DNA of 64,000 bases from Eriocheir sinensis. Taxonomy: Eukaryota; Arthropoda; Malacostraca; Decapoda; Varunidae. Positions 21,797-36,235 of this stretch are shown one piece after another. The stretch is taken from positions 2,228,807 through 2,292,806 of the forward strand of contig NC_066535.1 of assembly GCF_024679095.1 (NCBI RefSeq), read 5' to 3'. Below the pieces are notes generated by a model that saw only the letters and a program-made list of their open reading frames with translations, was not told the origin of the DNA and made no database searches. A program made the position numbers and the translations under genes. Position 1 is the stretch's first letter. Every line of letters begins with the position of its first letter.

Positions 21797-22460
21797 TAAT
21801 TGTCTGTGAGATTGTTTCAGTATTCATCTTTCTGCCTGTATATTTTTCTGTTTGTCTGCTTGTTTGCTGGTTTATCCGAGTGCACATTTTCCGCTGTTCA
21901 TGCTAATGCGTCCCTCCGGCGTTGACGTGCTGTGCCGTGCTGACGCCCGCCGCTGTGCCGCCACTCCTGTACAGCGTCCTGTCCGGTGGTGGTGGCGGTG
22001 TTAAAGGACGCTCTGGAACGCTGCTGTTTGTTGGTTATCTGGTTTGTTTTCGGTTTAATTTTTGTTTGTGATTTTCAGGTTTACTGCGGGTTTGTGTTTC
22101 TTCCCGTTTTGTGTTCCTTCCTGTTTTTTCCTGTGTTTTGATTTTTTCCTTTGTGATGTTCGGTCTTAGTTTTATTTTTGCAGTCTTTAGAAATATTGAC
22201 GCTTAGTTTGTAGCAATTGTGCCATTTTTTTCTTTTTCATTTTCTTACAGTATTTCAGTTTTGTTACTTGCTCGGTGCACGTTTTATCTTTTAATGATCT
22301 TGTTTCATGGTTCTTGCTTGTGTAGTTTTATTTGGTGTCTTTTTTAATTCAGGTTGATACTGTGCTTTTTTTTTTTTCTTTGAGCATTCAAGATTTTTGT
22401 TCCAGTTTTTAGTATTTTTTTTATAATCTCATTTTCACGTTTTTCTCTTGTTCACCAATT
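21796..22460. other. Unique spacer with a CpG-rich patch; no gene recognised
   Basis: About 21900-22030 is CpG-rich (TCCGGCGTTGACG, GCCCGCCGCTGTG). It is followed by T/G-rich DNA with many TTTT runs. I see no ORF or RNA gene. Confidence 0.4.
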
Positions 22461-24314
22461 TCCGAAGTGATTGTCATCTTTTTAATTCCCTCGATTAAAA
22501 AAAGAAATCATTCCAATATTGAAAATACTTTTCTCGCTCTTTCTTTTTTTCTTTCTTCTTTCTCTTTCTATCTTTCTTTCTTTCTATCTCTTTATCTCTT
22601 TCTGTTTATCTATTCACATTTCCCTTTTTCTCCAGCTCGATTTCTCTCGCCCTCTTTTCACGTGTTCTTTGGTAGTACTTTTTTTTTATATTTTCTGCGA
22701 CACGTGAGTCCCCGCCCTGTTCCCGTAGCTCAAATATTCCTGCGGGTATTCCAGGACTCCACTTTTGCTGCTGGATCCCTGTTGGGGTTTTGGGATTCCT
22801 GCAGGATATCTCGAACGTCTCTTTTTATTATATACCTCTTTTCCTTTCCTTCCCTCCTCTCCGATCTCCTCTTTTCATCGTTTTATCTTTTTCTTCCTAG
22901 TCGTTTTTTCTTTCCTCTCTCCGTTTTTAGTTTGATTTTCACCTTATTTTCATGACCTCGTTTTCCTTCTTTCCTCTTCCCTTTGATCTCTTTTTCATCA
23001 TTTTCCCTTTCTCTTCGTCGCATTTTTTGCTTCTTTTCATTTCATGTTTTTTCTCCGGTTTCCTTTCATCTCTTGGTTTCTTTTTTCACTGCTTTCTTTT
23101 TCTCCATTTTGCTCCATTTTTAGTTTTTTTATTAGCTTTCCTTTTCTCTTCTCATTCGTTTTTTTTCAGATTTCTGTCCACCGTCTTCTGGCTTTCCTTT
23201 TTGTTTGTTTGTTATTTTCTATGAATTTTTCACTTTTGTTTTTTTTCTGTTTCTCTTGTCTTTTTCTTGCTCTCCGTCTATACTCAGTTTACTTCTATGT
23301 TTTTTCCTTAAATAAATAATTTCTCTTTTTACTCCATTTGTCCTCAGTGATCTTCTTTCCATTTTCTCTTCTTTCGCGCTTTTCCTTTCGTTCTTTGCAT
23401 GTTTCACTCTCTTCCTTCTCTCCCTCCCTCTCTCCCAATATTCAACTCAACCCTTTCCTCCCTCTCACTTATCCTCCTTTTCTTCCTTCCCTTCCTTTCT
23501 TCTTTCCTCCCTTCCTTCTTTCCCTCCTTCCCTAAATTTTTTCTTCTCTTTACCTTTATTTTTTTAATTGATAAGCATTTTATAGTTACCTCATCTGTAT
23601 CTATGTTCAACTATCTATATCTATCTGCCTATCTCATTACAGGCTTGCTTTTCCCTTGTCACATTTTTCCTTCAGTAATTTTTCCTCCTCTTTCCTCCAC
23701 ACACATGTTCCTGTCATCCCTCGCTGCTTTCCTCCATCCCTCCCCAATTTAACTATTTCTTTTTCTCCTCTCCCTCCCTCATTTTCTTTTCCTTTTCTCC
23801 TCCTCCTCCTTTCCTTTCTTATCCTCTTCTTTACTTTAGATTCCTCCCCTCTCTCCCTTCCTCTTATCCTTCATTTCCCTCCAACTTTAATTAATATGAT
23901 GTTCCACTCCCTCGCTCCCCCTCCTTGCTACTCCTTCCTTCTCTCCTTTCACTTCCCCTCTTAAGACATTCTCCATCTCTCTTCCTTTCTCTGTTCTTTC
24001 ATCACCTTTAATAGAATCTTTCCTTCCTTCCCTCTTCCTTCCTTTCCCGCCTCCTCTCTCTCCACTTTAGATATCCTCCCTTTCTCTTCCTTCCTCTCTT
24101 CCTCCTTTTCCCTCCAATTCTCCCTCCAACAGGACCCTCCCTCTGTATCCTTTCCCTCTTCCTTACTCCCTGCTCCTCCTTCGTTTGTTTCTCCCTTCTC
24201 TGCCTTCTCCTCCACACCCAACATAAACACTCCCTCTCGTCCTGTTCCCCCCCCCTCCCCCTTTAGATAATCCTCCCATTCATCACGCAGGTAATCTCCC
24301 ATTTCTTAAGACTA
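22461..24314. repeat. Long pyrimidine-rich tract without a fixed unit
   Basis: The plus strand is dominated by T and C over about 1.85 kb (TTTCTTTC, CTTCCCTCC runs). All long frames here are F, L, S and P rich and follow from composition. Confidence 0.85.
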
Positions 24315-25170
24315 ATGTTGCTACTACTTACGCCAGGTGAGCTGCCCTTGTCCCCAACCCCCCTTGTCCCATCCTTACCTGCATGTCCCCTTCCCTTTCC
24401 CTTCCCTCCCCTTTCCCTTCCCCTTCCCTTCCCTTACTTTCCTTTTACTTCCCTTCCCTTCCCTTCCCTTCCCTTCCTTTCCCTCACATTTCCCTGTTTT
24501 CCCTTCCCCTTCCCTCCCCTTCTTTTACTTCCCTTCCCTTCCCTCCCCTTCCCTTCCCTTCCCTTCCCATCTTTTCCGTCCACTTCCCTTTCCTTTCATT
24601 CCCTTCCTCTCCCTTCCTTTCTTTTCCTTTCCCTCACATTTCCCTGTTTTCCCTTCCCCTTCCCTTCCCTTCCCTTCTTTTACTTCCCTTCCCTTCCCTT
24701 CCCTTCCTTTCCCTCACATTTCCCTGTTTTCCCTTCCCCTTCCCTTCCCTTCCCTTCTTTTACTTCCCTTGTCTTCCCTTCCCTTCCCTTCCCTTTCTTT
24801 CCCTCACATTCCCCTGTTTTCCCTTCCCCTTCCCTTCCCTTCCCTTCTTGTACTTCCCTTCCTTTCCTTCCCTTCCTTCCTTTCCTCACATTTCCTGTTT
24901 TCCTTCCCTTGCCTTCCTTTTTACTTCCTTTCCCTTCCCTTCCCTTCCTTTCCCTCACATTTCCCTGTTTTCCCTTCCCCTTCCCTTCCCTTCCTTTCTT
25001 TTACTCCTCTTCCCTTCCCTTCCCATCTTTTCCGTCCGCTTCCCTTTCCTTTCATTCCCTTCCTTTCCCTTCCCTTTCTTTCCTTTCCCTTTATTTCATT
25101 TCCTTTCTTTTACTTCCCTTCCCTTCCCTTCCACTTTCTATCCTTACCTGGTCCATACTTCCCCATACTG
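24315..25170. repeat. CCCTT-based minisatellite, unit about 80 bp
   Basis: CCTTCC-rich units carry the marker CCCTCACATTTCCCTGTTTT at about 24482, 24632, 24712, 24802 (variant), 24884 (variant) and 24953. Spacings are about 150, 80, 90, 82 and 69. A second module, CATCTTTTCCGTCC, appears at about 24568 and 25024. All three forward frames are open over much of it, as expected for stop-poor CT DNA. I do not call this a gene. Confidence 0.88.
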
Positions 25171-25595
25171 ACCTGTAAGTGCCACCCTTCTTCCCGTCTC
25201 CCGCCCCCTTCTCCCTCTTTGTGCACATCTATTTTTTTCTATTTGGAAGCACAAATTACTTTTTTACATTATGCGCTTTTTATCCACATTTTTTCACCTG
25301 CACGGCCTCGGTTACCTGAGGACTAAAATGCAGACAACTTCGTGCTCTAATTACTTATCCCTCACGCCCAAGGTCAACATTTTTTTCTAACTTTCGTACC
25401 ATTTTTTTTTGTCCGTAACGTTCACTCAGTTCCGTGTTTTTTTTCTCCTCCTTGCAACGCTGAAGGGCGGTGTTTTACTCGTGTGTGACTCGTGCTTGCT
25501 GTGTTTGGTTTGTCTTAACTTGTTCCCCTAAAAGTCTACGGGAGAGTGTATTATTTTTAGACTTCATCTCTATATGCAGTGAACCCTACACTATG
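25171..25595. other. No gene recognised
   Basis: T-rich unique-looking sequence with no feature I can support. Confidence 0.5.
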
Positions 25596-25750
25596 GACCG
25601 GACACTTGCCCCAGCCCTCTCATTAAGCCGCGAATTTTGGAAAATCTACCGCTTTGGTGCGAATCGCCATAACTCCCTTATTTCTGTGGCTACATAAATG
25701 TTTTTGGTATCAATCGAAGGCAAAATGAAAGGGCCATATTTTTAATAGCA
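25596..25750 (+). repeat. Left arm of a 4-kb inverted repeat (repeat R)
   Basis: Contains CATTAAGCCGCGAATTTTGG, GCGAATCGCCATAACTCCCT and AATGTTTTTGGTA. The same sequence occurs in inverted orientation at about 29495-29665 with roughly 85-90 % identity by eye. It may be an interspersed element of unknown class. Confidence 0.8.
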
Positions 25751-28938
<3,188 letters not shown>

Positions 28939-28949
28939 GATATAGAAAT

Positions 28950-29464
<515 letters not shown>

Positions 29465-29494
29465 TTACCCTTTCGAATCGGTTTTTGAGCACGG

Positions 29495-29665
29495 TCGCTT
29501 ATTAAGATAGCCCTTTCAATTTGCCGTCGATTGGTACCAAAAACATTTCTGTAGCCCCATAAATAAGGGAGTTATGGCGATTCGCACCAAAGCGGTTGAT
29601 TTTCCAAAATTCGCGGCTTAATGACAAGGGCGCCGCAAAATCAAGAGTCCGCCGTCCATTACTTG
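29495..29665 (-). repeat. Right arm of the 4-kb inverted repeat (repeat R)
   Basis: Reverse complement of 25596-25750 over most of its length (AGGGAGTTATGGCGATTCGC, CCAAAATTCGCGGCTTAATG). Confidence 0.8.
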
Positions 29666-30277
29666 AGAGTATATGTTGTGGCCAGGACGAGTTTGTGTAC
29701 GTTCTCTTTTTTTTTTGTGTGTGTGTGTGTGTGTGTTTGGGAGGGTGGGTAGAGGGGGTAGGATAATGGTAGAGGGGCGTTGCTGTGTGTTGGAAGGTAG
29801 GAGGCAAGTGTTTTGGGATGCAGAGAGTCTGTATGTGTGTGTATGTGTGGCGTGAGTGTGGGGTGTTTTTTTGTGTATGTGTGTGTTTGCTCTACTGTGT
29901 TTTTGTGTGCTTGCATACTTGTTTACTAATGCATGTTTACCTTTTATCTTGCATGCTTGTGTTTGTTTTCTGCGTGCGTATTTGATTGTCTAGTGTTGCT
30001 TTAGTGTGTTCGTCTCAGTCTGCTTATCTATTGTTTTTCCCAGCGTGGAGTCAAACCTTCCAATGCTTAATAGTAGATAATTTTTTTTACAACTTGTCAT
30101 ATTATTACAAAAGTACAAGTTTGTGTAAATGTGTGTCATCGAGTTAACTTTAAGAATTCAGAAAGTTCTACACCAAAAATTCTTAACGGCATTATTATTA
30201 TTTGCTTTTTTTTACAGGAAGAAGGTGGGGCGTGTGTCTTCAAGTCGCCGCGTCATGTACGTAAGTGTTGAAGTGTA

Positions 30278-30289
<12 letters not shown>
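29666..30289. other. GT-rich spacer; no gene recognised
   Basis: Scattered short GT runs (29714-29737, 29837-29885). The cysteine- and valine-rich frames come from TGTG composition. Confidence 0.6.

Positions 30290-30352
<63 letters not shown>
30290..30352. repeat. (TG)n microsatellite
   Basis: About 31 TG units. Confidence 0.96.
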
Positions 30353-30355
<3 letters not shown>

Positions 30356-30479
30356 TAAAAGGTTCATGAACATAACGGCATCGGGCAACATATCAAGAGA
30401 AATACTTGGAAACTTAACTAAACAAACCGTAAGGAAAACGAAACTTTTAGCAACATTTCACTTCCGTTTTAACCGCTAG

Positions 30480-30800
30480 ACACCACCCGCCCACCACCTC
30501 CACTTCTTCTTCCTTTTTCTCCACCTCCACACCATCATCCAGCCACTTCCTCTTTCTCTTCCTCCACCTCCCTCCACTGCAACCTTCCACCCAGCCACCA
30601 CATCCATTTCTCCCTCCACCACATCCCTTCCACATAGCTACCACATCCATCTCTTCCTGCACCTCCTCTACCACCTTCATTTCTTTCTCCACCTTATTTT
30701 CCTTTACCATACAAACTAATTCTTTGCCACCCCCTGCAGCCCATTATATTCCTTCCACCTAACAACCACTTCTATCTCTTCCTCCACCTCTTCATCCGCC
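30480..30800. repeat. CCA/CTT-rich imperfect repeat
   Basis: Repeated CCACCTCCAC, CTTCCACC and ACCACATCCAT modules at irregular spacing. No gene. Confidence 0.65.
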
Positions 30801-31131
30801 ATTCTTTCTCTATACAGTCACCCAGCGGAGGGACGGGTGGCGGTGTAATAGATGCGTGAATAGGGAAATGACATGTTCGTGTGAGGCTGGTGACGGGAGA
30901 ATGGGTGGGATGGAAGTGATTGGGAGGTGGATGACTGGTTAGTGGGGGAGGTGGGTGCGATTAGTGAGGAGGCATGGATGGGTGAGAGGGGGTGAGAAAA
31001 GGAGTTAATGGGTGTAAAAAGGCTGGATGGGGGATTGCATGATATCAGTGGCAGAGGGATTTGGTAAGTAACTGTGGAAGCTGTTCGTTTTCATAAAGTT
31101 GTTCATAGATAACGAGTGGGTGCAATTACTT
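30801..31131. other. G-rich spacer, no gene recognised
   Basis: GGTGGG/GGATGG-rich unique DNA without a clear feature. Confidence 0.5.
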
Positions 31132-31300
<169 letters not shown>

Positions 31301-31524
31301 AATAGACAATATTTTGCCTTCTGTTTACCGAGAAAGAAAACTGAAATAAAAGAAAGAAAACGGGATAAGGAGGTAGGAGATGCGTTTCTGAGGGGGTGAC
31401 TTGGTCTCCGCGGCACACTTTACGTCGTCTCCTTCAGTGTTACAAAGTCTATTTTCTTTATGTTTTTCCCGTCCCTCTTGACTTAGCAATAAAGGTCAAG
31501 GTGTGGCGGTCACTTCATAGCGGC

Positions 31525-32045
31525 CACGACCTTACCGACTGACTGACTGACTGACTGACTGGCCGGCCGACCAACACTATGTCTGTCTGTGCTGACGGAC
31601 TGACTGATTGATTGATTATAGCGGATGCGAACCAAATTTCTGACTGACCGAATGTCTGACTGATTAATTGTCTGACTGACAGACTGACCGGCCGACCGAC
31701 TCTGACTGACTGAGTGGCTGACGGACTGATTGATTGTTTGACTATAGCGGATACGAACCAAATTTCTGACTGACCGAATGGCTGACTGACTATCTGTCTG
31801 ACTGACTGACCGGCCGACCGACCCTCTGACTGACTGAGCTGCTGACGGACTGACTTACTGATTGACTATAGCGGATACGAACCAAAATTCTGACTTTCTA
31901 AATGGCTGACCAACTTATTGACTGACCATAGCGGTTATGAACTTAATAACTGACGACGAACTTAATTACTGACTAACTGGCTGATTGGATGACTGACTGA
32001 TTCGCTTACTAACTATTTGACCAATTAACTGACAGACTAGCACTT
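31525..32045. repeat. GACT-type satellite with about 125-bp higher-order unit
   Basis: Degenerate GACTGACT tetranucleotides. The block TATAGCGGATACGAACCAAA recurs near 31617, 31743 and 31866, giving a unit of about 125 bp, with a decayed copy near 31927. The same GACT sequence resumes at 34389, after the SINE/LINE insertion. The minus-strand SQSVSQS-like frame is a by-product. Confidence 0.9.
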
Positions 32046-32074
32046 TTTTTAACGTTTGCATATAGCGCCAGTAG

Positions 32075-32253
32075 GCTTTCTTGATGGATCCTGATTGTCG
32101 ACCCAGCCTGTTATGGTGCAGGCGAGTGTTTATAGTGGCGCCATCCTACTTGGCTCATGCTCCCCCCCGGAGCTCATCTTTCATCCTCTCTTTAGAGAGA
32201 ATGCAGAGTCCGGGTTGACAGGTGGTCTTCAGGGCAGCATGTGGGCTTAGACC
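32075..32253 (-). mobile_element. SINE-1, copy c, 3' portion (split by a LINE)
   Basis: Body and 3' part of SINE-1 (GTTTATAGTGGCGCCATC, TTGGCTCATGCT, GGTGGTCTTCAGGGCAGCAT) with more divergence than copies a and b. Its missing 5' portion lies at 34305-34388, on the other side of a family C LINE. Confidence 0.83.
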
Positions 32254-32271
32254 ACATGCTGCCCTGAAGAC
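32225..32271. repeat. Perfect 20-bp hairpin at SINE/LINE junction
   Basis: Arms at 32225-32244 and 32252-32271 are perfect reverse complements (left arm GTCTTCAGGGCAGCATGTGG) with a 7-base loop. The left arm belongs to the SINE. The right arm is an inverted copy of it placed at the 5' end of the inserted LINE. Confidence 0.95.
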
Positions 32272-34304
32272 AGTTCTCACTGTCAATGATAGAGAGGTAG
32301 CTCACAAAGATACCAGAGCCTTCAAACTAATGCTAATTATGAACTTTACATTTCTGCCCGAAATCGTGCCAAATCTATTCTCCGACTAACCAAAAATTCT
32401 TTCATTAATAGAAAATGTCAAAACCTTGCTTTCTCTAACTCTTCCCGTGACTTCTGGCATCTAGCCAAAAACATCTCCTCCAACTTCACTTCTTCATCTT
32501 TCCCTCCACTCCTCAGTCCTGACGGCAACACTGCCGTCTCATCTATCTCTAAGGCTGAACTCTTCTCTCAAACTTTTTCTAAAAACTCCACTCTGGACGA
32601 TTCTGGGCATATTCCTCCTACTCATCCCCCTCTGACTCCTTTATGCCTGTTATAAAGATTCTTCAAAATGATGTTTTCTATGCCCTCTGGCCTCAATCCT
32701 CAGAAGGCTTATGGACCTGATGGAGTGCCTCCTATTGTCCTTAAAACTGTGCCTCCGTGCTGTCACCCTGCCTGGTCAAACTCTTTCGCCTCTGCCTGTC
32801 AACATCTACCTTTCCTTCTTGCTGGAAGTATGCCTTCATACAGCCTGTACCTAAGAAGGGTGACCGCTCCAATCCCTCAAACTACCGTCCTATTGCTTTA
32901 CTTTCTTGTCTATCTAAAGCTTTTGAATCAACCCTTAACCGGAAGATTCAAAAGCACCTTTCCACTTGACCTTCTATCTGATCGCCAGTATGGGTTCCAA
33001 GGGCGTTCTACTGGTGATCTCCTAGCCTTCTTAACTGACTCTTGGTCATCCTCTCTTAGCCGTTTCGGTGAAACTTTTGCTATTGCGCTGGACATATCAA
33101 AGCTTTTGATAGGGTCTGGCACAAATCTTTGCTTTCTAAACTACCCTCCTACGGTTTCTATCCTTCTCTCTGTACCTTTATCTCCAGTTTCCTTTCTGAC
33201 CGTTCTATTTCTGCCGTGGTAGACGGTCACTGTTCTTCCCTAAATCTATTAACAGTGGTGTCCCACAGGGTTCTGTTCTATCTCCACTCTTTTTCTGTTG
33301 TTCATTGATGATCTTCTTTCCAAAACGAACTGTCCTATCCATTCCTACGCCGATGATTCCACTCTGCATTATTCAACTTCTTTTAATAGAAGACCCACCT
33401 TCAGGAACTTAACGACTCAAGGCTGGAGGCTGCAGAACGCTTAGCCTCAGACCTTACTATTATTTCCGATTGGGGCAAGAAGAACCTGGTGTCCTTCAAC
33501 GCCTCAAAACACAGTTTCTCCACCTATCCACTCGACACAATCTTCCAAACAACTATCCCCTATTCTTTGACAACACCCAGCTATCACCTTCCTCAACACT
33601 AAACATCCTCGGTCTATCCTTAACTCAAAATCTCAACTGGAAACTTCATATCTCATCTCTTACTAAATCAGCTTCCTCGAGGCTGGGCGTTCTGTACCGT
33701 CTCCGCCAGTTCTTCTCCCCTGCACAGTTGCTGTCCATATACAGGGGCCTTGTCCGCCCTCGTATGGAGTATGCATCTCATGTGGGGGGCTCCACACAGC
33801 TCTTCTGGACAGAGTGGAGGCAAAGGCTCTTCGTCTCATCAGCTCTCCTCCTCATACTGATAGTCTTCTACCTCTTAAATTCCGCCGCAATGTTGCCTCT
33901 CTTTCTATCTTCTATCGATATTTCCACGCTGACTGCTCTTCTGAACTTGCTAACTGCATGCCTCCCCCTCCCGCGGCCCTGCTGCACTCGACTTTCTACT
34001 CATGCTCATCCCTATACTGTCCAAACCCCTTATGCAAGAGTTAACCAGCATCTTCACTCTTTCATCCCTCACGCTGGTAAACTCTGGAACAATCTTCCTT
34101 CATCTGTATTTCCTCCTGCCTACGACTTGAACTCTTTCAAGAGGAGGGTATCAGGACACCTCTCCTCCCGAAACTGACCTATCTTTCGGCCACCTCTTTG
34201 GATTCTTTTTAGGAGCAGCGAGTAGCGGGCTTTTTTTTATTAATGTTTACTTTTTTGTGCCCTTGAGCTGTCTCCTTTGCTGTAAAAAAAAAAAAAAAAA
34301 AAAA
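32272..34304 (+). mobile_element. LINE family C, copy 5 (plus strand, poly(A) tail)
   Basis: 5'-truncated in the linker before the reverse transcriptase. Ends with GAGCTGTCTCCTTTGCTGTA and a 20-base poly(A) at about 34284-34304. It lies within SINE-1 copy c, which lies within the GACT satellite. Sequence is close to copy 3. Confidence 0.92.
32300..34178 (+). pseudogene. Family C reverse transcriptase and C-terminus (copy 5)
   Basis: In order: [16 protein letters not shown] linker (about 32360), GLNPQKAYGPDGVPP (about 32700), PVPKKGDRSNPSNYRP (about 32860), FGETFAIALDIS (about 33065), SGVPQGSVL (about 33255), catalytic SYADDS (about 33345), LGLSLTQNLNWKLHISSL (about 33610), FFSPAQLLSIYRGLVRPRME (about 33715), [12 protein letters not shown] and [19 protein letters not shown] (about 34060). 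Frame breaks fall near 32690, 32990, 33100, 33240, 33300, 33440 and 33790. The enzyme would be a target-primed reverse transcriptase if intact. Confidence 0.9.
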
Positions 34305-34388
34305 CTCGGCAGTGCCTGGAAATCCCAACTTGTGGCGGCGGGCGGGACGCGAACTCGCGTCCTGTAGGACGCCGCGTCCGCGCTAACT
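34305..34388 (-). mobile_element. SINE-1, copy c, 5' portion with tRNA-like head
   Basis: On the minus strand: a tRNA-like head with GTTAGCGCGGACG and B-box-like GAGTTCGCGTCCC, then CACAAGTTGGGATTTCCAGG and ACTGCCGAGT, which continues into the body at 32253. Copy a joins a comparable body to a different head. The poly(A) of the LINE lies directly next to it. Confidence 0.75.
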
Positions 34389-34500
34389 GGCTGACTGACT
34401 GATTTGCTGACTCCTAGAGACCAGCTGACTGATGAGCTGAGTGACTTGCGTACTGACTGACACTTGCCTCCTGACGGCCTGCATGTTGATTGACTGGTTG
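34389..34500. repeat. GACT-type satellite, resumed
   Basis: CTGACTGACTGATTTGCTGAC and further degenerate GACT units match the style of 31525-32045. Confidence 0.8.
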
Positions 34501-34515
34501 GTAGGTTGGTCAGTG

Positions 34516-34591
34516 GTGATGATGATGATGATAATGAAAACAATAATGGTGATAATAATAACAATGATAATAATAATAAGAATAATAATAA

Positions 34592-34645
<54 letters not shown>
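34516..34645. repeat. (GAT)n and (AAT)n microsatellites
   Basis: GAT units at 34516-34534, then AAT/ATA units at about 34543-34645. The AAT array abuts a family B fragment. Confidence 0.93.
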
Positions 34646-34649
<4 letters not shown>

Positions 34650-34991
34650 GGACCACTGATGGTGGAAGCTTATTCCATTCTTGCACTACAACGTTGGTGA
34701 AGAAAAATTTTGTGCAGTCTGAATTTACTTGTCTACATCTGAGTTTTGCGCCATTGTTCCTCGTGCGCAGAGTGTCATCGATCATAAACAATGTTGATCT
34801 GTCTACATTCGTGAAACCATTAAGTATTTTAAAACATTCGATCAGTTTTCCTCTGAGGCGACGTTTCTCAGAGAACATATTAAGGGTAGAAAGCACTTTC
34901 TTCGTAGGGATTTGTTGCGCAAGGAAGGGATCATTTTCGTTGCCCGACGCTGAACACCTTCTAATTTAGCAATATCCTTTGCATGGTGGGG
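34646..34991 (-). mobile_element. LINE family B fragment (copy 4, C-terminal coding region only)
   Basis: On the minus strand it encodes SLRNK-YEE-like, RRLRGKLIECFKILNGFTNV, LFMIDDTLRTRNNGAKLRC and FTNVVVQEWNKLPPSVVQC. Both ends are truncated: 3' at the (AAT)n array and 5' at about 34991. Frameshifts lie near 34885 and 34905. No 3' tail survives. Confidence 0.87.
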
Positions 34992-35645
34992 AGAGAGATT
35001 ACTTTTAATTTTCCTACTTTTCTGTTTTCCTTTTCACAACATACATATTTCCAACTAGTCAGTCTCATTCTTTTCTTTTCCTCCTTTTCCTCTTCTCTAT
35101 TTCTCTTCCCTCCTCTCACTTTTTATTCCAATTCCATCTTTTCTCAAATTCCTCTCCTCCCCCTCCTCCTCCTCCTCCTCCCCTTAAGACAACATTAGTA
35201 AAATCAGCTCAATGAGGGTTTTGGTCACGTGGGGAGCTCATTGCAAACCGACTCTATTATCCCCCTCCCATCCCCCTCTCTACTTCCCCTTCCCTCTTCC
35301 TATCGATGCTCCTTCCTCTCCTTCCTTTCCCTCTTCCTAACTGATTTCTCTCTTTCTCCCTTTCCTTCTCTCTCCCCCTCCCTTACTTCCCCCTTTCCTC
35401 CCCTTCTCTTTTTCTCTGCCTCCCTCTCACCCTCTTCCTCCTTGCTCCCCATTCTATCCTTCCTCTCTTTCTTCTTTCTCCTTTCATCCTTCCTTCTCCC
35501 TCCCTTTCCTCCAAGCAAACCCCTTCCTCCCTCCTCCCCACCTCCCTCCCTGCTCTACTTGTGCAACCATTGTGTTTTCCTCCTCATTGGCTCACCTGTT
35601 CACCTGTTTGTTCAGCCAATTATCTACCTATTGATTGTTTTTTAG
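34992..35645. repeat. Pyrimidine-rich tracts
   Basis: CTTTTC/CTCC-rich DNA at 35010-35185 and 35255-35560, with a short unique piece between. No gene. Confidence 0.75.
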
Positions 35646-36235
35646 CTTTGTGTCTTATTTTTGTGTATATTACGCGTATCTGCTTTTGTATGAAATTTTG
35701 TGCTGTCTATTTTATATATCTTGTATCTATTGAATGTTTTTGGTGTGCTTTATGTATATTGTTCATTTTAATCATAAGTGTGTCTTTTCATCTATTTACG
35801 TACTGTGGTTTAATCTATTGCATGTCCGTCTTTTTATCTATTTCATGTACATTTATTTTACATGTACTGTTTTTTATCATGCTTTATATTTTTGTTTTTA
35901 TCAACTAATATATTTTTTTATATAAAATTCTTAAGGGAATTACGTACATTTTTGAAGTTAGTATTCATGGTAAAGAAGTCACGCTCATAGACGGATAGAA
36001 AAAGGAACAAATGAGGGACTAGGGAAGAAGTGAGTCATCCTGTATACTCCTCGCCGTAGATGGAGAGAAACACAATTTACGAGAATGGGAAAAAAAAAGA
36101 GAGAAAGAGAGTTAGGGGCCTGGGAAAACGAAAAAGTGAAACGTTTATAAAAAAAATATGAAACAAACGAATTAAAACATAGAAGAAAAGTAATGACTGT
36201 ATTTGCTGGCTAAAGATGCGAGTAAATGGAGAAAG
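35646..36235. other. AT-rich unique DNA, no gene recognised
   Basis: Rich in TATTTT/TTTATC to about 35930, then A-rich. Frames here (W, C, F, Y, I rich) show no domain. Confidence 0.5.

Noticed and set aside
24315..25326. Three overlapping frames of 262-329 codons
   Set aside because: Overlapping frames in a CCTTCC minisatellite; low complexity and no splice or start context.
31510..31761. Minus-strand SVSQS-rich frame
   Set aside because: Product of the GACT tetranucleotide repeat.
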